Assembly (NCBI GenBank): GCA_040878005.1
Contig: JBBDMW010000051.1
Location: 1 to 12,866, forward strand
Length of the DNA stretch: 12,866 bases
Source: JBBDMW01 sp040878005
GTDB taxonomy: Bacteria > Chloroflexota > Dehalococcoidia > Lucifugimonadales > Lucifugimonadaceae
Reading direction: 5' to 3'
The translations under genes and the position numbers were made by a program. Below, one piece after another: positions 7,378 to 12,866 of this stretch (the first letter of the stretch is position 1; each line of letters starts with the position of its first letter). The notes under the pieces are model-generated. The model had not been told where the DNA came from and did no database searches. It saw only the letters and a program-made list of their open reading frames with translations.

Positions 7378-8901
7378 TCATTTGCGCGCCCTCATGACCG
7401 CCAGGACCCTTAACGGTCCAGCGCTTGAGACTGCGAAGATCACGGCGCAGGCCGCCACGTACGCTGCGAAACCGATCACGCTGCCGAGCACGAGCCGCCA
7501 TATCGCCGTTTCAAGTCCCACCGTCGGCCCAAACCACTCAGCCAGGACCACTGCCCCCGCTACAGATGCGCTGATCAGGACCGACGGCACCAGCGTCCTG
7601 CCTATCCTGAACGGGGAAACATCCAACTGCTTCGCACTGCTCCACAACAGGAACGGAAGCATGGACAGGGCGCTGATTATCACTGCGGTTCCTGCGCCTG
7701 CCAGCCCGTAGGCATTGGCGAGGGGAACGATTAGCACAAATAGGATCACCGTACGCAGGATGCTCATCTGGAAGTCAAGCGAGGGCTTGCCCACGCCCAT
7801 GAAAAGGGATCCGCCTACTGCCGATATGGCCCGCATGGCGCCCGCAGCGGCCAGGAACGGAAGAATGATCGCCACATCCAGCCAGGCGTCTTCGAGAACC
7901 ACCTCCACCAGCGGCGCCGCCAGCACTGAAGTCAGCACTGCAATCGGTATCGTGATGGACGACACCATGTCCAGCGACATGAAAAACGCCCGCCTCAGCC
8001 GTTCCACGTCGCGCTGGACTTCAGAGTAGGCGGGGAACGCAACCACGCCGGTGACCGCGCCTATCTCCCTCGTCATGAGTTGAGCCATCCTGATGCCCAG
8101 CTCATATATGCCCAGGGATGTCGGGCCAAGAATTCTCCCCACTACCGCGGCATCGCCGCGGGTGGCGGCCAGGAAAAGCACGTTGTTAAACAGGATCCAT
8201 CGGCCAAACACGTATAGCTCTTTGGCCTTGTCTGTTTCCCATCTCAGCCGGGGACGGTACGGGTGCAGGACATAAGAAAGCAAAAGCTTCATGCCGGCTC
8301 CGGCAATCACCCCGAAGACCAACGCCCAGACGTTCTGGTAAATAATCGCCAGGGTTATGCCGACCCCGACGTCAGCGAATGTCTCCCCGGCCTGGATAAA
8401 GAATCTCTTCTGAAACTCCAGTTGCTTGTCGAACAGGACAGTGCCGATGTTGACCATGCCCCTGATGAGCACCACAAGGGCCATCACCCGGATTACCCAG
8501 GTTGCGAGGTTTCGGTCAAAGGATTCCTCAACATCAAAGAAGCCTGCAATGTACGGCGCCGAAAGAAAGATGATCAGGAACAGGAAAACTGAACGCACCA
8601 GCACGGCGGTCCAGGCGACATCCAGGTACTCCTTGATGTCGCCCGTCTTCTGTATCAGGGCGCTGCGGAATCCTGTTTCTGTAAATGCCTCCAGGAAAGC
8701 AAGGGTGATAAGGGCTATGCCCATCAGGCCGAAGTCTTCCGGCGCAAGGAGGCGCGCCAGGATGATGACCCTTAGGGCAGCAAACCCGCGTTGAAACATC
8801 CGGAGGGCGGAAAACCATGCGCCGGCTCGCATCGCGCGGTGCGACAGCCTTTGCCCCGGTTTCCACAACCACCCCAACCAGTCACTGGCCAGAAGATTCA
8901 C
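7378..8901 (-). CDS. Wzx-type oligosaccharide flippase (polysaccharide biosynthesis membrane protein)
   Basis: Integral membrane protein of the MOP superfamily, predicted to flip the undecaprenyl-linked repeat unit from the inner to the outer face of the cytoplasmic membrane. Evidence is the signature ARLLAPEDFGLMG (about residues 49-61), typical of the WzxC-like branch, plus about a dozen hydrophobic stretches spread over the whole 507 residues (for example about 57-76, 98-122, 133-155, 172-204, 313-338, 343-365, 380-420, 438-458 and 468-492). Length is normal for the family. The GTG at 8901 is used; an internal ATG at 8832 would still keep the signature and cannot be excluded, since neither has a strong ribosome-binding site. 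The gap to yvcK is 42 bases, consistent with one operon. A Wzx protein implies a Wzy-dependent pathway, though no polymerase is visible here. Confidence 0.92.
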   Translation of the reverse strand: MNLLASDWLGWLWKPGQRLSHRAMRAGAWFSALRMFQRGFAALRVIILARLLAPEDFGLMGIALITLAFLEAFTETGFRSALIQKTGDIKEYLDVAWTAVLVRSVFLFLIIFLSAPYIAGFFDVEESFDRNLATWVIRVMALVVLIRGMVNIGTVLFDKQLEFQKRFFIQAGETFADVGVGITLAIIYQNVWALVFGVIAGAGMKLLLSYVLHPYRPRLRWETDKAKELYVFGRWILFNNVLFLAATRGDAAVVGRILGPTSLGIYELGIRMAQLMTREIGAVTGVVAFPAYSEVQRDVERLRRAFFMSLDMVSSITIPIAVLTSVLAAPLVEVVLEDAWLDVAIILPFLAAAGAMRAISAVGGSLFMGVGKPSLDFQMSILRTVILFVLIVPLANAYGLAGAGTAVIISALSMLPFLLWSSAKQLDVSPFRIGRTLVPSVLISASVAGAVVLAEWFGPTVGLETAIWRLVLGSVIGFAAYVAACAVIFAVSSAGPLRVLAVMRARK

Positions 8902-8943
8902 AGGGTTGGACCGGCCAGCAGCGGCCGCCCCCGATCAATGTTG

Positions 8944-10008
8944 CTAAGTGTGAGAATCGAAGGCGAGATCGGCCACCTGCCCAATCCTGGCAGCACGCGT
9001 GTGGCGGGCAGCGCCAGTCGGTGCGGCGCCCTTGCCAATAGCCACTGACAGCACTGCATAGGCGAGCCGTTCCTGGTCATGCCTGAACTTTGGTCCGGGG
9101 TTGGCATATACCCCTGTCACGATCTCCCGGGCGTGCAGCGAAAGGTCTTCGAGGTCCGGATTGACAGGGGTCGCTCCCTCAGCCGCGTACTGCTCGCGAA
9201 TCTCGTCAGGCACCGGCTCGGTATGGACAACTGCGAAGTCGATCTTCCGCCCACCAAGGTACCGGACAATGGCTGCGGCAAAATCTGACGCCCCGTAACC
9301 GCCGGTCTCGCCCAGCTTGGTCATGAGATTGCACACGTAAATGATTGGCGCTTTGGTCTCTCTTAGCGCCTCCGGGATCCCTCCGGCCAGCAGGTTCGGC
9401 ACGATGCTGGTATAGAGGTCGCCAGGGCCCAGCACCACGGCATCCGCTTGAAGAATTGCCTCTATGGCCCGGGGGTTCGCAGCAACCTCACGGTCCAGGA
9501 ATACCCGGCGGATCGCCGGAGTTTCTTCACCCCTCAAATCAATGGCCGCCTCTGTGCGAACCACCGTGCCGTCCTCTAGCTCTGCGCAAAGATCAGCCCG
9601 CTCAAGGGTAACCGGCATGACCCGTCCCCTGAGTTTCAGCATCTGGGACATCTCGTCAATGGCGCCCTGCAGACCCTGGTGACGGGACGTAAGGGCAGCA
9701 AGGATGAGGTTGCCCACGCTGTGCCCGTTCAGGCTGCTCTTCTTGCTGAAGCGGAAGTTGAACGCCATCCGCAGCGCAGCGGTGTTCCCATCATCTTCCG
9801 CCAGGGCAACCAGGCACTGTCTCAGGTCGCCCAGCGGCGGGTATCCGAATTCATCGCGAAGGATGCCCGAACTGCCTCCGCTGTCGAACATCGTGACGAT
9901 GGACGTAATGTCCGTGGTGTGCGCCTTCAGACCTCGCAGCAGGACGGACGATCCGCTGCCGCCACCGATCACTACGATCTTCGGTTGATTTCGTTCAGTA
10001 GTTGACAT
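8944..10008 (-). CDS. yvcK: YvcK/CofD-like UDP-GlcNAc-binding protein (gluconeogenesis factor)
   Basis: Cytoplasmic Rossmann-like protein. B. subtilis YvcK binds UDP-sugars including UDP-GlcNAc and affects carbon partitioning and cell-wall synthesis. Motifs in the 354-residue form: KIVVIGGGSGSSVLLRGLK (about 10-28), FDSGGSSGILRDEFGYPPLG (about 41-60; most YvcK proteins have D-D-G-G-S-S-G), NGHSVGNLIL (94-103), LGPGDLYTSIVPNL (193-206) and YVCNLMTKLGETGGY (224-238). ATG 10008 starts just before the fold. The frame extends to a TTG at 10071 that overlaps the stop of a small ORF, giving 21 unremarkable extra residues. The usual whiA and rapZ neighbours are absent; instead it heads a polysaccharide operon, where its ligand is also the WecB substrate. 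A role in sensing precursor level is inferred. Confidence 0.93.
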   Translation of the reverse strand: MSTTERNQPKIVVIGGGSGSSVLLRGLKAHTTDITSIVTMFDSGGSSGILRDEFGYPPLGDLRQCLVALAEDDGNTAALRMAFNFRFSKKSSLNGHSVGNLILAALTSRHQGLQGAIDEMSQMLKLRGRVMPVTLERADLCAELEDGTVVRTEAAIDLRGEETPAIRRVFLDREVAANPRAIEAILQADAVVLGPGDLYTSIVPNLLAGGIPEALRETKAPIIYVCNLMTKLGETGGYGASDFAAAIVRYLGGRKIDFAVVHTEPVPDEIREQYAAEGATPVNPDLEDLSLHAREIVTGVYANPGPKFRHDQERLAYAVLSVAIGKGAAPTGAARHTRAARIGQVADLAFDSHT

Positions 10009-10067
10009 GATTGTGGCGTTACCCGGGTTTCGGGCGGTTCCGTTCTCAGGTTGGCCTGCAGCGCTGC

Positions 10068-10175
10068 TCAACTAGGTTTACCTGGCGCTTCGCTGCATGC
10101 ATGCGGGCTCACCCGATCATTGTGTGCGTATAAGAGGTTCTGAATCAGCAAGTCCATCTTCATCTTAGAAGACAT
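10068..10175 (-). CDS. Candidate small ORF (35 aa) overlapping the extended yvcK start
   Basis: ATG at 10175 opens a frame starting M-S-S-K-M-K-M-D-L-L-I-Q-N-L-L, which could form a short amphipathic helix. It ends in a TGA (10068-10070) that overlaps, as TTGA, the TTG at 10071 from which an extended yvcK could start. A purine-rich GAAGAGC lies just before the ATG. Overlap of stop and start would allow coupling, but yvcK has a better start at 10008. I recognise no family, and such ORFs occur by chance. Confidence 0.22.
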   Translation of the reverse strand: MSSKMKMDLLIQNLLYAHNDRVSPHACSEAPGKPS

Positions 10176-10258
10176 TTGCTCTTCGTCCGTGCTCCCGGCT
10201 TGCCCTGGATTCGCGCCTTTTGGCCACGATACTGGTGAACAGTTACAACGGCGTTACT

Positions 10259-10307
10259 GGCGGTGGCAGGGTGCCCGGAAAACTCGCTTTTCGGGCACGC
10301 TGCCGCC
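10259..10307 (-). promoter_or_regulatory. Long leader hairpin with an ops-like element in its 5' arm
   Basis: On the minus strand the sequence folds into about 19 base pairs: GGCGG with CCGCC, CAG with CTG, GTGCCCG with CGGGCAC and AAAA with TTTT, with small bulges and a GCGAG loop. The first 12 bases (10307 down to 10296) read GGCGGCAGCGTG. The E. coli ops element bound by RfaH is GGCGGTAGCGTG, so 11 of 12 match. The pause-consensus G at position 2, T at 11 and G at 12 are kept, but the one change is T6, a base RfaH contacts. The hairpin is seen directly; recognition by the neighbouring NusG paralogue is inferred. Confidence 0.5.
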
Positions 10308-10327
10308 CTTCGAGCCCCCGCCCGACT

Positions 10328-10393
10328 TCAAGAGACTCGGCTGCCCACGCCAGCAGCAACCGGCCTCACGCCATCAGGTTTCCCCACAAGCAC
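10328..10393 (-). CDS. Candidate leader ORF (21 aa) with Shine-Dalgarno in a hairpin loop
   Basis: GTG at 10393 is preceded, at a five-base spacing, by a perfect GGAGG that forms the loop of the 10391-10411 hairpin; the GTG itself lies in the 3' arm. The frame encodes 21 residues, starting M-L-V-G-K-P-D-G-V-R-P, and ends at TGA 10328-10330, about 20 bases before the ops-like hairpin. Ribosome movement here could alter leader folding, as in attenuators, but there is no run of regulatory codons. It may be accidental. Confidence 0.25.
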   Translation of the reverse strand: MLVGKPDGVRPVAAGVGSRVS

Positions 10394-10411
10394 CCGGACC
10401 TCCTCCGGGTG
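10391..10411 (-). repeat. Perfect 8-bp hairpin downstream of the NusG-like gene
   Basis: CACCCGGA and TCCGGGTG form a perfect stem around the minus-strand loop GGAGG, starting 16 bases after the NusG-like stop codon. The stem is strong enough to fold, but CTTGTGGGG follows it instead of a T run, so it is not a standard intrinsic terminator. It may protect the 3' end of the upstream message, pause polymerase, or present the loop as a ribosome-binding site. Confidence 0.55.
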
Positions 10412-10427
10412 TCAAACGTCCTTAAAA

Positions 10428-10952
10428 CTAGCCCTGCCCGTAAGACAGACGGACTGACCAGGATGCTTCCGGCTCGTTCACGCTCTGGGCAGGCAGCTCT
10501 ACTGGCGTGACGCCGCCCAATGTCTGCAACAGGACCTGGCAACGCTGCCGTGATGGCACATATGCCTGGAAAACGGCATCGAGACCGCTGAACGGGCCAT
10601 TGACAATGACAACTCGCTCCCCACGTTCGAACCGCCGCTCAAATGCTCCGCCGTTCCACTGCTTGGTCTTTTCTCGCAGGTACTCAACCAGTGCATCCGG
10701 AACCGGTGAAGGCCGGTCCTCCTCAGACAAGAAGTAGGAAAGTCCAGGCAACCACCTGATGGCCTGCCAGCGCGGGTCATCCGCATCAAACCGGCAAAAG
10801 ATGTAGGTGGAAAACAAGGGCTCAAGCGTGCCTTGCCTGCCGGGGCGGCGAATGTATGGAAAGAAGGTCTCGACACCCCAGCGTGCTAAGCCGTCGATGA
10901 CCAAGTGTTCCTTCCTGGACTTGCTCTTAGCGATGTACCAGTCCACTGCCAT
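10428..10952 (-). CDS. NusG/RfaH-like transcription antitermination factor
   Basis: NusG paralogue predicted to bind elongating RNA polymerase and help it through the long polysaccharide operon, as RfaH, UpxY and LoaP do. The 174-residue form has an NGN domain at about 4-90 (W-Y-I-A-K-S-K-S-R-K-E start, PLFSTYIFCRFD in place of the usual L-F-P-G-Y-V-F, then WLPGLSYFL) and a KOW domain at about 107-157 (ERGERVVIVNGPFSGLDAVF). It is a specialised paralogue rather than housekeeping NusG: it is not next to secE or rplK and it stands at the head of a polysaccharide cluster. ATG 10952 begins three residues before the NGN strand; in-frame ATGs at 10979 and 11015 are alternatives, and 10979 follows a purine-rich GGGCGAGAG. 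The structured leader lies directly downstream. Confidence 0.9.
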   Translation of the reverse strand: MAVDWYIAKSKSRKEHLVIDGLARWGVETFFPYIRRPGRQGTLEPLFSTYIFCRFDADDPRWQAIRWLPGLSYFLSEEDRPSPVPDALVEYLREKTKQWNGGAFERRFERGERVVIVNGPFSGLDAVFQAYVPSRQRCQVLLQTLGGVTPVELPAQSVNEPEASWSVRLSYGQG

Positions 10953-11554
10953 ACGTGCCGTCCAGTCATTTCCGGTCATCTCTCGCCCGCCGCGCGCCGG
11001 ACATCCGTCCTGCATCCGCGACGAGAGAACAACCCATCCACGACTCCCAAAGTTGCCAGAGGCAGCGTTACTGACGGGTCAATAACGTGTAAACAACGCA
11101 TGGGGAATTTCGAAGGGGGCAGATTGCCCTTCTAGACTGCTGCCAACTTGGCGGCTGGAATTGACGGGACGTGTTGCACCAGGCCGAGGCGCAACGAAGC
11201 ACGAAAATGCGTCGGAGTGCAGGTCCCGAGGGGTCTGCCACTGGTGGCAACGTTCCGGGAGATGCGCCCTGCCTGTTCCGTCCATTGGGGAGATGTGCTC
11301 CATCGTGGAACGGTGGAGTCACAGCCAGGTTGGCGAAGCGGGATCAACCGCGTTTTAGGAAGATGGAACGGTTCCGCATCAGCCCCTTCCGGGACGATGC
11401 ATCAGACCGGGAATAGAGTTGCCGCACCCGGGGACTGGCCGCCACAATGTCAGGCGCGCACGCAGGACGCCGGACAGGGGGCGATTCCCTGTATAAGGTG
11501 GAGGAACAAGGGCCGGGAGATGTGTCAGGGCAAGGCCAGCGGGGTGGCCGGTTC
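10953..11554 (-). promoter_or_regulatory. 0.6 kb gap upstream of the NusG-like gene, likely control region
   Basis: No frame here looks like a real protein. It contains a 22-bp near-perfect inverted repeat (11066-11087), a short hairpin GAAGGG/CCCTTC (11112-11132), a palindrome TGCCAC-TG-GTGGCA (11236-11249), an odd palindrome GGAACGGTTCC near 11365-11375 and a 5-bp hairpin GGCCA/TGGCC (11534-11549) just after the regulator stop. None has a following T run on the minus strand. A TTTACA close to the 22-bp repeat could be a -35 box, but no good -10 lies at the right distance. The promoter of the cluster could well be here; I cannot place it exactly. Confidence 0.45.
11066..11087. promoter_or_regulatory. 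22-bp inverted repeat, candidate operator
   Basis: CGTTACTGAC-GG-GTCAATAACG has two 10-base arms that are reverse complements at 9 of 10 positions, about 90 to 135 bases upstream of the possible NusG-like start codons. The size and symmetry suit a dimeric DNA-binding protein. The regulator encoded just upstream is a candidate, although OmpR-type proteins more often use direct repeats. The symmetry is seen; the binding is inferred. Confidence 0.45.
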
Positions 11555-12286
11555 CTAGACTCCCGACTCTGCTTCGTGGCGGCTTGCGGGCGCGGGTGGG
11601 CCTACAAACCGGTATCCAACGGTTGAAACCGAAGCGATCCACTTAGGTTCCCTGGGATCATCCTGGAGTTTCTGCCTCACACGTTGAACGTACTTCTTGA
11701 TGAGGGAGTCAGCGCCGCTGCGACCCTCCCACAGGGCATTCCGCAGCAGATCCCGCGTGACCACTGAATCTCTTCGGCTCATCAGCAGGTGCAACAACCT
11801 GAACTCGGTGGGAGTGAACTTAAGTTCATCGTTTCCCAGGAACGCCCGCTCGTAACGCGGCTTCAACCGGAGTGAGCCACTCGCCAACAGGTCACTGCTC
11901 GCCAGGGGTCTGGTCCGAGACCTGCGGAGCAAAGCCACGGTCCTGGCCATAAGTTCCATCAGGCCGCAGTTGGGCTTGATGTAATCATCAGCGCCCATCT
12001 CCAACGTCTTTACCGCCTCCGCTTCGTCGCCTTCGCGCCCCCACACAACCAGCGGCGCCTCCGTCTTGCTGCGTACCTCGCTTATGGCGGTAGCCATCTC
12101 CGCATGGCCAGGCAGCTGCTGAATAATGACCAGGTCCGGCTGGGCATCCCACGTGCGCCTGGGTGCTGCGCGGTCAGCGCCAGCGGTTTCCATATGCACG
12201 CCCGGCCATCGGTAGTCCATCGCAAGCCTGACATGTTCCAGCACGTCGGGCTCAAGACCTATGCACATCACGTTCAACACGGTCAT
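11555..12286 (-). CDS. OmpR/PhoB-type transcriptional regulator with degenerate receiver domain
   Basis: Two-domain DNA-binding regulator. Residues about 1-122 have the length and pattern of a receiver domain, but the phosphorylation machinery is largely lost. Where PhoB has P-D-L-I-L-L-D, this protein reads P-D-L-V-I-I-Q-Q, so the phospho-acceptor Asp is Gln56. The acidic pair near the N-terminus is replaced by M-C-I-G-L-E. The switch Thr is replaced by Gly in P-L-V-V-W-G. Only the Lys of D-Y-I-K-P (K104) remains. Residues about 153-229 are a good winged helix (FTPTEFRLLHLLM, VTRDLLRNALW, TVGYRF). It probably controls the cluster without a sensor kinase, and none is encoded nearby. ATG 12286 has a GGATAG just upstream. 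The protein could instead be regulated by level or by a ligand. Confidence 0.88.
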   Translation of the reverse strand: MTVLNVMCIGLEPDVLEHVRLAMDYRWPGVHMETAGADRAAPRRTWDAQPDLVIIQQLPGHAEMATAISEVRSKTEAPLVVWGREGDEAEAVKTLEMGADDYIKPNCGLMELMARTVALLRRSRTRPLASSDLLASGSLRLKPRYERAFLGNDELKFTPTEFRLLHLLMSRRDSVVTRDLLRNALWEGRSGADSLIKKYVQRVRQKLQDDPREPKWIASVSTVGYRFVGPPAPASRHEAESGV

Positions 12287-12289
12287 TGA

Positions 12290-12866
12290 CTATCCACGCC
12301 TACACAAATAGCTCTGGTGCAGCCAAAGCGGGCCTGGAACGGCTTCATCTTGCGCCTGGCGGATGGCCCCTCTAAGAGCTGGAAGAATGAACAGGAGCCG
12401 CTGGTTTGCATAAAGGCGCCGCTTGGCGACTCGCGGATCTTAGGCGCAACAATTGTGTACCTTGAACTCCGCGATGGCACTTGGGCCTCCACTGCATCAC
12501 ACGCAACTACGCCCCAAGACACAAACCTGGTGCATGGCTGCGCTGGCTGCGTTCCAGAGATCACCCCGCCCGGACTGGTTGATGAATCCTTCCGAATCAC
12601 CGGAGAAATCATCAGGCACGCACACCTTTTCCACACGTTCTATCGGGCCACAAAAATGCGACCGGAGTCTCAACGGCGTGACCCACCCGCCCACAAGGAA
12701 TCCAGATGGTGCGTTGGTCTCGGCCGCCGCTCTACTCATCGCTCTTTATATCGACCACTCCATTGTCCCGACGCTCTTTTGTCTCGACCGAACCTCGAGC
12801 CGCCACATGTCCGAAGCGAAGCGAGTAAAGCCCCGAGCCGACAGGCGAGCCTCGAAGAGTGTCCGA
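12290..12866 (+). other. Unassigned region with a plus-strand frame open to the window edge
   Basis: After a TGA at 12287-12289 one plus-strand frame stays open for about 192 codons to the end of the window. Possible starts are GTG at 12317 and ATG at 12656, neither with a clear ribosome-binding site. The part up to about codon 130 has a plausible residue mix (for example R-I-L-G-A-T-I-V-Y-L-E-L-R-D-G-T-W), while the last third looks non-coding. No family is recognised. If real, the gene would be divergent from the regulator. Two shorter minus-strand frames (12283-12636 and 12497-12739) overlap it and look no better. Near the right edge CGAGCC occurs three times within about 55 bases. Confidence 0.25.

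Larger units (their letters stand above)
10009..10427 (-). promoter_or_regulatory. Structured leader between the NusG-like gene and yvcK
   Basis: This 0.42 kb stretch has no established gene. In transcription order it holds a perfect 8-bp hairpin with GGAGG in its loop (10391-10411), a candidate 21-codon ORF (10328-10393), a long hairpin whose 5' arm matches the ops element at 11 of 12 bases (10259-10307), two GCGTTAC motifs (10251-10257 and 10016-10022) and a candidate 35-codon ORF (10068-10175). Neither hairpin is followed by a T run, so they are not classical terminators. The position directly downstream of an antitermination factor and upstream of the biosynthetic genes is what is expected of a site where such a factor loads. 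The function is inferred. Confidence 0.55.

Noticed and set aside
10127..10156. A sigma-70-like promoter on the minus strand (TGGACT, 18 bases, TATACG)
   Set aside because: Only four of six bases match in each box and it lies inside a candidate small ORF; such matches are common by chance.
11231..11273. Cobalamin-riboswitch-like pieces on the plus strand (GCCACTG, then CCGGGAGA and CCTGCC)
   Set aside because: The order recalls the B12 box, but the upstream conserved core is missing, the last element is interrupted, and there is no plus-strand gene downstream to control.
11148..11558. A 136-codon plus-strand open frame
   Set aside because: Rich in Arg, Gly and Cys with no motif, no good start, and opposite to all confident genes.
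12283..12636. A 117-codon minus-strand open frame overlapping the regulator start
   Set aside because: The ATGA-type overlap is attractive, but the residue mix has no protein-like pattern or motif, and other frames overlap it.
12776..12801. A tRNA T-arm-like sequence (GGTTCGGTCG on the minus strand)
   Set aside because: The flanks do not pair as a T-arm, and no acceptor or anticodon stem can be drawn around it.

Overview
The window is one long bacterial surface-polysaccharide (capsule, exopolysaccharide or O-antigen type) locus. Every confident gene is on the minus strand, so transcription runs from the right end towards the left. I see no rRNA, tRNA, CRISPR array, transposase or phage gene. 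The DNA is GC-rich. The gene families are those of free-living bacteria, with a Wzx-type flippase, glycosyltransferases, a UDP-GlcNAc 2-epimerase, a YvcK protein and a NusG paralogue. The phylum cannot be fixed from the sequence; Chloroflexota is only a guess from general impression.

Layout in transcription order (right to left): 12287-12866 has no convincing gene, only an unassigned plus-strand open frame that runs off the edge. 11555-12286 is an OmpR/PhoB-type regulator whose receiver has lost its phosphorylation site. A 0.6 kb gap (10953-11554) holds a 22-bp inverted repeat. 10428-10952 is a NusG/RfaH-like antitermination factor. A 0.42 kb leader (10009-10427) follows, with two strong hairpins, an element resembling the RfaH ops site and two candidate small ORFs. 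Then come yvcK (8944-10008), a Wzx-type flippase (7378-8901), a family-2 glycosyltransferase (6329-7288), a 0.34 kb gap with further hairpins, the UDP-GlcNAc 2-epimerase wecB (4835-5986), two GT-B glycosyltransferases (3637-4800 and 2359-3555), a GNAT acetyltransferase (1297-2355) and a polysaccharide deacetylase (58-1107). The first codons of one more gene sit at the left edge.

How the parts may fit together: WecB makes UDP-ManNAc from UDP-GlcNAc, the three glycosyltransferases build the repeat unit, the flippase moves the lipid-linked unit across the membrane, and the acetyltransferase and deacetylase adjust the acyl pattern. YvcK homologues bind UDP-GlcNAc, the substrate of WecB, so its place at the head of the operon could link precursor supply to synthesis. 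The initiating phosphosugar transferase and the polymerase are not in the window and probably lie further left.

The most interesting part is the head of the locus: a degenerate response regulator, a specialised NusG paralogue, and a structured leader with an ops-like element between that paralogue and the biosynthetic genes. This looks like a transcription-elongation control module for a polysaccharide operon. The two leftmost complete genes look clearly richer in G+C than the centre, which suggests a mosaic origin.
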